A stretch of DNA of 6,005 nucleotides from Fimbriiglobus sp. (GTDB lineage Bacteria > Planctomycetota > Planctomycetia > Gemmatales > Gemmataceae): NCBI GenBank assembly GCA_025352585.1, contig JANXTD010000746.1, forward strand, positions 1-6,005. Reading direction: 5' to 3'. The translations under genes were made by a program, and so were the position numbers. This document shows positions 1 to 6,005 of this stretch, in pieces. The notes below the pieces were generated by a model that saw only the letters and a program-made list of their open reading frames with translations, was not told where the DNA came from and searched no databases. The stretch's first letter is position 1. Every line of letters starts with the position of its first letter.

Positions 1-63
1 ATCATCGGCGGGCTGGTCGAGGGGGCCGGGATCATCTCGCTCGCCCTCTGCTTCGTAGTCTAA
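1..63 (+). CDS. atpE: ATP synthase Fo subunit c, C-terminal fragment
   Basis: The window opens inside a frame that gives 20 residues and ends at TAA (61-63). The fragment reads GLVEGAGIIS followed by a hydrophobic tail, matching the second transmembrane helix of subunit c. The Glu at bases 19-21 is the expected ion-carrying carboxylate, equivalent to E. coli Asp61. Subunit c forms the rotating ring in the membrane. Compared with the Na+-binding Ilyobacter c subunit (Glu-Ser-Thr-Gly-Ile-Tyr), the residues here are Glu-Gly-Ala-Gly-Ile-Ile, so the Ser, Thr and Tyr of the sodium site are missing. I infer proton coupling. The first helix, with the remaining site residue, is outside the window. The position just before atpF fits standard atp gene order. 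Confidence 0.88.
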   Translation: MIGGLVEGAGIISLALCFVV

Positions 64-107
64 GACGGCCGTCCGAATGTTCCATCGACTCTTCACGAGA
101 CCTCCCC

Positions 108-689
108 ATGACCGCCCGGTTCGCCCCCGCGCTGCTCGGACTCTTGGCCTTCGCCGCGCCCGCCTTCGCGGCGGGGGACGGCCAGCGCGGCATTTTTGAC
201 CTGCCCGCCCGCTGGGATCTGAGCATCTACACGCTCTTCGTGTTCCTGGTGCTGCTGGCGCTCATGGCCAAGTTCGCCTGGCCGGCGATCACGAAGGGCA
301 TTCAGGCCCGCGAAGACCTGATCGTGCAGGTCCGCGACGAGGCGATGCTGGCCCGCAAGGAGGCCGAGGGCATCCGGGCCGACCTGGCGGTTAAGATGGG
401 GCAGGCCCACGACGAGATCAAGGCACTCATGGACGAGGCCCGCAAGGACGCCGAAAAGCTCCGGGCGACCGAGCGGGAAGTCGGCCAGAGAGAAGCGGCC
501 GCCGAGCGCGAGCGGGCCGTCCGCGAGATCGAGGCGGCCAAGGGCCAGGCCATCGCCGAACTGTACCAGCGCAGTGTCCAACTCGCGTCGCTGATGGCGG
601 GCAAGGCGCTGCGTCGCGAGATCAACCCCGGCGACCACGCCCGGCTGATCGAAGAGTCGCTCGCCGAGTTGAAGACCAGCGTCAACTAA
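108..689 (+). CDS. atpF: ATP synthase Fo subunit b
   Basis: This is the peripheral-stalk subunit that anchors F1 to the membrane stator. It has 193 residues. The N-terminus (about 1-22) looks like a signal peptide: a short basic start, a hydrophobic core and an AFA-type end before AGDGQ. A second hydrophobic segment at about 39-58 is the membrane anchor. Residues about 62-165 are a long charged, Ala-rich helix expected to form the coiled-coil stalk, and the last 30 or so should bind delta. E. coli b is 156 residues; the excess is mostly the N-terminal extension. The ATG is preceded by only a weak GAGA (97-100). Its place between atpE and atpH supports the call. It could be labelled b or b' by different schemes, but no second b gene is seen here. 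Confidence 0.93.
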   Translation: MTARFAPALLGLLAFAAPAFAAGDGQRGIFDLPARWDLSIYTLFVFLVLLALMAKFAWPAITKGIQAREDLIVQVRDEAMLARKEAEGIRADLAVKMGQAHDEIKALMDEARKDAEKLRATEREVGQREAAAERERAVREIEAAKGQAIAELYQRSVQLASLMAGKALRREINPGDHARLIEESLAELKTSVN

Positions 690-705
690 GTCCCGCGACG
701 GCCCC

Positions 706-711
706 GGAAGG
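706..711 (+). promoter_or_regulatory. Ribosome binding site of atpH
   Basis: GGAAGG lies 6 bases before the ATG at 718, in the 28-base atpF-atpH spacer. It favours this start over an in-frame GTG at 775, which would remove the extra N-terminal residues but sits just before the conserved VARVYAEAL helix. Confidence 0.6.
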
Positions 712-717
712 TACGCG

Positions 718-1314
718 ATGATCGGCCCCACCAAGCACGAAACCGTCCTCGAAGCGACCGGCGTCAAGGCCCGCGTGGCGCGCGTCTACGCCGAGGCCCT
801 GATGGGCGTCGCCGCGAAGTCGCAGCAACTCGACGCCATTGGCGACGAACTCGAAGAGATCGTCGGCAACGTCCTGAAGCCGCACCCCGCCATCCAGGCG
901 TTCCTGGCCGGCAACACCGTGTCGATGACCGGCAAGTTGCCCGTCCTGGCGGCTGCCTTCGAGCACCGCACCAGCGAGACCTTCCGCAAGTTCTTGGGCG
1001 TGTTGAACGAGAACGGCCGGCTCGACTTGCTGCCGGCGATCAACGCCGAGTTGCGCACGATGCGCGACGTGGCCGGCGGCCGCGTCCGCGTCCAGGTGAC
1101 GGCGTCGGTGCCGCTGCTCGACACGCAGGTCGAGAGCCTGACGAAGACGCTGCACGCGCAACTCAACGCCCACCCGGTTCTGGACATCCGCATCGACCCC
1201 GACATCCTCGGCGGCCTCATCGTTCAAGTCGGCGACAAGGTGTACGACACCAGTGTCCGCACCCGGCTCGACAACCTCCGCAACCACCTGACGGCGAGTG
1301 GCTCTCATGGCTGA
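718..1314 (+). CDS. atpH: ATP synthase F1 subunit delta
   Basis: The delta subunit (OSCP in mitochondria) caps the alpha/beta hexamer and joins it to the b stalk. The protein has 198 residues against 177 in E. coli. The N-terminal helical domain begins with VARVYAEAL (about 20-28), which corresponds to the conserved start of the family. About 19 residues precede it, roughly 11 more than in E. coli. [10 protein letters not shown] (98-107) is the usual central motif. The C-terminal signature reads [20 protein letters not shown] at 164-183. The last 8 bases overlap the chosen atpA start, suggesting coupled translation. Confidence 0.95.
   Translation: MIGPTKHETVLEATGVKARVARVYAEALMGVAAKSQQLDAIGDELEEIVGNVLKPHPAIQAFLAGNTVSMTGKLPVLAAAFEHRTSETFRKFLGVLNENGRLDLLPAINAELRTMRDVAGGRVRVQVTASVPLLDTQVESLTKTLHAQLNAHPVLDIRIDPDILGGLIVQVGDKVYDTSVRTRLDNLRNHLTASGSHG
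1293..1298 (+). promoter_or_regulatory. Possible ribosome binding site of atpA
   Basis: GGCGAG inside the end of atpH lies 8 bases before the ATG at 1307. It is a weak match to the Shine-Dalgarno consensus, but its spacing suits 1307 better than the in-frame GTG at 1298. Coupling to atpH translation may matter more than this site. Confidence 0.35.
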
Positions 1315-3031
1315 CAAGATCAACGCTGGCGAAATCGCGTCCATCCTCGAGCGGCAAATCGCCGACTTCGGCAGCCACATGGACGTGCGCGAGACCGGCA
1401 AGGTGCTCGAGGTCGGCGACGGCATCGCCCGCGTCTACGGCCTCTCCGAGGTCATGGCCGGCGAACTCGTCGACTTCCCCGAGTCCGGGGCCAAGGGCCT
1501 GGCCTTCAACCTCGAAGAGAAGTCCGTCTCGATCATCATCCTGGGGGACTACCTCAAGGTGCGTGAGGGGGCCGAGGTCCGCACTACTGGCACGCTGCTG
1601 TCGATCCCCGTCGGCCCCGAGATGATCGGCCGCGTGGTCGATCCGCTCGGCAACCCGATGGACGGCAAAGGCCCGATTCTGACCACCCGCACCCGCCTCG
1701 TCGAGTCGCCGGCCCCCGGCATCGTGGATCGCCAGCCGGTCAAGGTGCCGCTGCAAACCGGCATCAAGGCCATCGACGCCATGACGCCGGTCGGACGCGG
1801 CCAGCGCGAACTGATCATCGGCGACCGCAAGACCGGCAAGACGCAGATCGCGCTCGACACGATCATCAACCAGAAGTCCGAGAACGTCATCTGCGTCTAC
1901 GTCGCCTGCGGGCAGATGGAGTCGAAGATCGCCTCGGTGGTCGAGAAGTTGCGCGAACTCGGCGCGATGGAGTACACCGTCGTCGTCGTGGCGTCGTCCA
2001 GCGACTCGGCCCCGCTGCAATACATCGCCCCTTACGCCGGCACGACGATCGCCGAATACTTCATGTACGAGGAGGGCCGCGACACCCTGTGCGTTTACGA
2101 CGACCTGTCGAAGCAGGCCGCAGCGTACCGCCAACTGTCGCTGCTGGTCCGCCGGCCCCCCGGCCGCGAGGCCTACCCCGGCGACGTGTTCTACTGCCAC
2201 AGCCGGTTGCTTGAGCGCTCCGCCAAGCTGGCCGACAAGTGGGTCATCGTGCCGAACGACGCCGACGACAAGGCGGTCAGCGCCGACTGGGGCATCAACG
2301 CCAAGTCGGAGACCGGCCGCAAGCGGGCCACCGGCGAGGCCGGCATGGTCTACTTCGGGCCGGGCGCGGCCGGCGGCAAGGAGCAGGCCGAGCACGACCA
2401 CAAGAAGTTCCCCGGCACCAAGATCGCCCGCGTCATTGGCTCCGGCGGCTCGCTGACCGCGCTGCCGATCATCGAGACCCTCGAAGGCGAAGTCTCGGCG
2501 TACATCCCGACCAACGTCATCTCCATCACCGACGGCCAGATCTACTTGCAGCCCGAGTTAAAGAACGCCGGCGTGCTGCCGGCCGTGGACGTGGGCATTT
2601 CGGTGAGCCGCGTCGGCGGCAACGCCCAGATCAAGGCGATGAAGAACAAGTTCGTCGCCGGCGGGTTGAAGCTCGCGCTGGCCCAGTTCCGCGAACTCGA
2701 AGCGTTCGCCCAACTCGGCACCGACCTCGACGTGGCCACGCAACGCCAGCTCGACCGCGGCTACCGCATGGTCGAGATCTTGAAGCAGGGCCAGTACGAG
2801 CCGCTGAACGTCATCGACCAGGTCATGGTGATCTTCGCCGGCAACAAGGGCGGCCTCGACAAGGTCGCCCGCAAGGACGTCAAGACCTGGGAGAAGCAGT
2901 TCGTCGCCTTCATGAAGGAGCAGATGCCGGAAGTCCGGGCGCTGCTCGCCGAGAAGAAGGACATCACGCCGGAAGTCGAGACGAGCATCCTCGGCGGCAT
3001 CGAAGCCTTCAACAAGCAGTACAAGGCGTAA
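1307..3031 (+). CDS. atpA: ATP synthase F1 subunit alpha, with enlarged loop
   Basis: Alpha carries the non-catalytic nucleotide sites and completes the catalytic sites of beta. I chose ATG 1307 (574 residues), since the GTG at 1298 would add only Met-Ala-Leu and is poorly placed for a binding site. The beta-barrel domain covers about 25-95. Walker A is GDRKTGKT (172-179), with Lys where E. coli has Gln, a variant also known from actinobacteria. [20 protein letters not shown] follows at 284-303. The alpha/beta family signature [10 protein letters not shown] is at 425-434, and Arg435 in SVSRVGG is the arginine finger. The oddity is residues 308-380, between RLLERSAK and GSLTALPI: 73 residues where E. 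coli has about 18 and bovine alpha about 7. The frame is intact, with well-conserved flanks, so this is an insert rather than a frameshift. It accounts for nearly all the excess over the 513 residues of E. coli. Confidence 0.98.
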   Translation: MADKINAGEIASILERQIADFGSHMDVRETGKVLEVGDGIARVYGLSEVMAGELVDFPESGAKGLAFNLEEKSVSIIILGDYLKVREGAEVRTTGTLLSIPVGPEMIGRVVDPLGNPMDGKGPILTTRTRLVESPAPGIVDRQPVKVPLQTGIKAIDAMTPVGRGQRELIIGDRKTGKTQIALDTIINQKSENVICVYVACGQMESKIASVVEKLRELGAMEYTVVVVASSSDSAPLQYIAPYAGTTIAEYFMYEEGRDTLCVYDDLSKQAAAYRQLSLLVRRPPGREAYPGDVFYCHSRLLERSAKLADKWVIVPNDADDKAVSADWGINAKSETGRKRATGEAGMVYFGPGAAGGKEQAEHDHKKFPGTKIARVIGSGGSLTALPIIETLEGEVSAYIPTNVISITDGQIYLQPELKNAGVLPAVDVGISVSRVGGNAQIKAMKNKFVAGGLKLALAQFRELEAFAQLGTDLDVATQRQLDRGYRMVEILKQGQYEPLNVIDQVMVIFAGNKGGLDKVARKDVKTWEKQFVAFMKEQMPEVRALLAEKKDITPEVETSILGGIEAFNKQYKA

Positions 3032-3076
3032 GCCGCGTCGATTTCTCTCCCGTGGACGCCCGCCAGGATTGACCCC

Positions 3077-3571
3077 ATGCACGGCCGCGAAGCGATCAAG
3101 ACCGCGCTCGAACAGACGCGGGACTACTTGCTGTTGACCCTGAACGACTTCACCGACGCGGACATGCTCGTCCGCCCGGTGCCAGGGGCCAACCACGCCG
3201 CCTGGCAGGTCGGCAACGTGATCGCCGGCGACCCCTTCCTGGTGGCCGGCGAAATCCCGGACCTGGCCTACCCGAGGCTGCCGGCGGGCTTCGCCGAGCG
3301 GCACGGCTCCAAGCAGGCCGCGAGCGACGACGCGGCCGGGCTGTTGACGCACGCCGAATACGTGAAGCTGTTCACCGAGACGCGGGCGGTCACGATTGCC
3401 GCGCTCGACCAGGTGAGCGACGCCGACCTCGACCGGCCGACCTCCGAGGCGTTCCGGTCCTGGACTCCGACGCTCGGGCACCTACTTTTGATGACCGCTC
3501 ACCACACAATGATGCACGCCGGCCAGTTCAGCGTCATCCGCCGCAAGCTCGGCAAGCCGGTGGTGCTGTGA
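3077..3571 (+). CDS. DinB-family (DinB_2-like) four-helix protein
   Basis: The 164-residue protein resembles the DinB/YfiT-like superfamily, four-helix bundles that often bind a divalent metal through three His and include thiol-dependent transferases and many uncharacterised members. An early helix holds NHAAWQVGN (39-47). The last helix holds AHHTMMHAGQFSVIRRKLG (141-159), giving the usual His-x3-His pair (143, 147). In many relatives the early motif ends GH, but here it is GN (Asn47), so the first metal ligand may be lost or supplied by His40. No signal peptide or membrane segment is apparent, so it is probably cytoplasmic. AGGA (3065-3068) lies 8 bases before the ATG. It sits between atpA and atpG with short spacers (45 and 48 bases), so it is probably co-transcribed with ATP synthase. 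No specific substrate can be named. This is not the DNA polymerase IV that is also called DinB. Confidence 0.85.
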   Translation: MHGREAIKTALEQTRDYLLLTLNDFTDADMLVRPVPGANHAAWQVGNVIAGDPFLVAGEIPDLAYPRLPAGFAERHGSKQAASDDAAGLLTHAEYVKLFTETRAVTIAALDQVSDADLDRPTSEAFRSWTPTLGHLLLMTAHHTMMHAGQFSVIRRKLGKPVVL

Positions 3572-3619
3572 CTTGCGACCGTATGGCCGGGGCCGCCGGG
3601 CCGACCGCGAAAGGGAATC

Positions 3620-4516
3620 ATGGCTAACCTGAGATCGCTGGTCCGCCGCCGCAAGGCGATTCGGAACATCCGCAAGATCACGAAGACGATGGAACTCATC
3701 GCCACGGCCCGCTTCAAGAAGGCGTTCGACCGCGCGACCGAGGCCGACGCCTACACCCGCAAGATCGCCGAACTCGCCGCCGACCTGTCGAAGAACGCCG
3801 GCGAAGTCTCCCACCCGCTGCTCGCCGCCCGGCCGGTGGTGAAGAAGGTGCTCGTGCTGGTCATCACGGCCAACCGCGGCCTGTGCGGCGGCTACAACGG
3901 CAGTATCCTGCGCGAGGCGATGCCGAAGATTCGCGCGCTGCGCGAGGCCGGCACCGACTTCGACCTCGACGTGTCCGGTAAGCGTGGCATCGCCTACTTC
4001 AAGTTCCAACAGGTGCCGACTACGAACTCGTACACCAACTTTGAAGACAAGCCGAAGTTCGAGGACGTGGACGCCCTGGCGTCGCGCTACATTGACCTGT
4101 TTGTTTCGGGCCAAGTCGATCAAGTGATTGTCGTGTACCAGAAGTTCATCACGGCCGCGAAGCAATACCCCATCGCCGAAACCTTGCTGCCGCTGTCGTC
4201 GGTCGCCGTCGAGGCTACGAAGAAGGCCGCGGCGGTTGAGACGACCGCCGGCACTTCGGTCGGCTACGAGTTCTTCCCCGGTGCCGCCGAAATCCTCGGC
4301 GAGTTGGTACCGGTTGCCTTCAAAGTGCGGCTGTTCAAGGCGTTCCTCGACGCCGCGGTCAGCGAGCAGATCGCCCGCCGGGTGGCCATGAAGGCCGCCA
4401 CCGAAAACGCCGGCGACCTCATCAAGGGCGTGACGCGGCTGTACAACCGCACCCGCCAGGCCAACATTACCAAAGAAATCAGCGAACTGATCGCCGGCTC
4501 CGAGGCACTGAAATAA
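3620..4516 (+). CDS. atpG: ATP synthase F1 subunit gamma
   Basis: Gamma is the central shaft that turns inside the alpha/beta hexamer and couples it to the c ring. The 298-residue protein begins with the conserved helix (ANLRSLVRRRKAIRNIRKIT, 2-21, then KTMELIATARFKK) and carries GLCGGYN at 87-93. The C-terminal helix has SEQIARRVAMKAATENA (248-264) and ends in ITKEISELIAGSEA (283-296). The usual gamma signature there has Gly-Ala, while here it is Gly-Ser (293-294), a mild deviation. Length is close to E. coli (287). I see no large insert of the kind used for redox control in chloroplasts. AAGGGA (3611-3616) lies 3 bases before the ATG. The next ORF starts two bases after the TAA. Confidence 0.97.
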   Translation: MANLRSLVRRRKAIRNIRKITKTMELIATARFKKAFDRATEADAYTRKIAELAADLSKNAGEVSHPLLAARPVVKKVLVLVITANRGLCGGYNGSILREAMPKIRALREAGTDFDLDVSGKRGIAYFKFQQVPTTNSYTNFEDKPKFEDVDALASRYIDLFVSGQVDQVIVVYQKFITAAKQYPIAETLLPLSSVAVEATKKAAAVETTAGTSVGYEFFPGAAEILGELVPVAFKVRLFKAFLDAAVSEQIARRVAMKAATENAGDLIKGVTRLYNRTRQANITKEISELIAGSEALK

Positions 4517-4518
4517 CC

Positions 4519-4656
4519 GTGACCCCGCAACCCGTTATCAGCTACGTGGTCGTCCTGAGCCTGCTGGTCAGCTTCGTCTCTATGGTGATCGTGGCGGGGC
4601 TGCTCACCGCCTGGTTCCGGTCGCGTCGTCAGGCGGGCCACGGGGGTGACGAGTGA
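4519..4656 (+). CDS. Small single-span membrane protein (putative)
   Basis: A 45-codon ORF starts with GTG two bases after the atpG stop and ends with TGA at 4654-4656, overlapping the GTG start of the next gene. It fills the only long gap in this part of the operon. The product begins MTPQPVISY, then has one strongly hydrophobic segment (about 6-32), followed by WFRSRRQ and a short polar tail ending GHGGDE. The basic cluster after the hydrophobic stretch predicts an outside N-terminus and cytoplasmic C-terminus. No cleavage site is obvious. There is no well-spaced ribosome binding site (GAGG at 4502-4505 is 13 bases away), so it would depend on coupling to atpG. I recognise no family. Its tight fit between neighbours argues that it is a real gene, but at this length a chance ORF cannot be excluded. 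Confidence 0.55.
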   Translation: MTPQPVISYVVVLSLLVSFVSMVIVAGLLTAWFRSRRQAGHGGDE

Positions 4657-5141
4657 CCACGGTTGCCCCAAGTCGCCGCGAGTTGCGCTTCGACACGCTG
4701 GACGACGCCCGGCGCGACGTGCGGCACCTCCTCGCCGTCGGCTACGACAAGGTCGGCAACTGGAGCCTCGGGCAGGCGTGCTACCACCTGGCCGTCTGGG
4801 TGCGCTACCCGATCGACGGCTTCCCGGCCCTGCCGCTGTGGCAACAGCCCCTGGCGTGGGCGATCCGCAACACGGTCGCGCCGGGTTACACGCGGCGGGT
4901 GTTGGCGAGCGGCAAGGTGCCGAGCGGCATCCCGGCCCCCCTGAACACCGCGCCCCCGGCGAGCGTCGCCGACCCCGAAGGCGTGACGCAGTACGAGGCG
5001 CAGTTGGACCGCCTCGGCGACTACCGTGGCGTGCCGCACCGCTCGCCGCTGCTCGGGCAACTGAGCAACGCCGAAATGAAAACGCTGTCGTGTGTCCACG
5101 CCGCGCACCACCTAAGTTTCTTGGCCCCCAAACACGCCTAG
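4653..5141 (+). CDS. DUF1569 family protein (DinB-like fold)
   Basis: The 162-residue protein matches my recollection of DUF1569: RRELRFDTLDDA at 8-19, then GYDKVGNWSLGQACYHLA (30-47), IDGFP (54-58), a middle segment with PSGIPAPL (90-97), and HAAHHLSFLAPK at 149-160. DUF1569 belongs to the DinB-like superfamily. His45, His149 and His153 are plausible metal ligands, so the site appears complete, unlike in the other DinB-type gene of this operon. The biochemical function of the family is unknown to me. No signal peptide is seen. The GTG start shares GTGA (4653-4656) with the stop of the small membrane ORF, and the G-rich GGGGGTGA at 4642-4649 may serve as binding site. It sits between gamma and beta genes, so it is probably expressed with ATP synthase. 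Confidence 0.87.
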   Translation: MTTVAPSRRELRFDTLDDARRDVRHLLAVGYDKVGNWSLGQACYHLAVWVRYPIDGFPALPLWQQPLAWAIRNTVAPGYTRRVLASGKVPSGIPAPLNTAPPASVADPEGVTQYEAQLDRLGDYRGVPHRSPLLGQLSNAEMKTLSCVHAAHHLSFLAPKHA

Positions 5142-5145
5142 TTGA

Positions 5146-6005
<860 letters not shown>

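Noticed and set aside
1298..1306. GTG start for atpA, three codons upstream
   Set aside because: It adds only Met-Ala-Leu and has no well-spaced binding site. The ATG at 1307 gives a typical alpha N-terminus. The choice does not affect function.
1820..1843. Lys instead of Gln in the alpha-subunit Walker A (GDRKTGKT)
   Set aside because: The same variant is known in actinobacterial alpha subunits, so it is not novel.
1217..2401. Long open frame of 394 codons on the - strand opposite atpA
   Set aside because: It is a by-product of GC-rich codon use in atpA. Its translation is low-complexity (rich in Ala, Gly, Asp, Val, His) with no recognisable domain, while the + frame is an unmistakable alpha subunit. 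The other - strand frames across the window are similar.
2239..3072. 277-codon + frame overlapping the second half of atpA
   Set aside because: It is an Arg-rich out-of-frame shadow of atpA. The atpA frame runs unbroken through the region, so there is no frameshift to explain.
3585..3602. GC-rich repeat GGCC...GGCC before atpG as a possible terminator
   Set aside because: The possible stem is only about four pairs and no T-run follows. It is more likely base composition than a terminator.

Overview
The window is a stretch of an F-type (F1Fo) ATP synthase operon from a very GC-rich bacterium. All genes are on the + strand. They run: end of atpE (c), atpF (b), atpH (delta), atpA (alpha), a DinB-family gene, atpG (gamma), a tiny membrane-protein ORF, a DUF1569 gene, and the first 271 codons of atpD (beta). 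Third codon positions are almost all G or C. The probable source is a planctomycete, perhaps near Gemmata. I infer this from the GC-rich coding style, the two DinB-fold accessory genes (DUF1569 is common in that phylum), the enlarged alpha subunit and the b subunit with a signal-like N-terminus. No rRNA or other phylogenetic marker is present, so this assignment is tentative.

Region by region: 1-63 is the end of subunit c, including the ion-carrying Glu. Region 108-1314 encodes the peripheral stalk (b and delta). Region 1307-3031 encodes alpha, with an 8-base overlap with atpH and a loop about 55 residues longer than in E. coli. Region 3077-3571 encodes a DinB_2-like four-helix protein placed between alpha and gamma. 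Region 3620-4516 encodes gamma. Region 4519-4656 is a 45-codon ORF for a single-span membrane protein, starting two bases after the atpG stop. Region 4653-5141 encodes a DUF1569 protein whose GTG start overlaps the stop of the tiny ORF. Region 5191-6005 is beta, cut by the window edge just after Walker B.

The ATP synthase subunits together form the membrane rotor and stator (c, b), the peripheral stalk cap (delta), the catalytic hexamer (alpha, beta) and the central shaft (gamma). The rest of the operon (a subunit upstream, epsilon and the end of beta downstream) should lie outside the window. Spacers are all under 50 bases, and I see no terminator or convincing internal promoter, so one transcript is likely.

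The core machinery is ordinary. The points of interest are the non-ATPase genes embedded in it: two proteins of the same DinB-like superfamily and one unannotated small membrane protein, together with the large alpha-subunit insert. Nothing in the sequence proves that these accessory genes act on ATP synthase.
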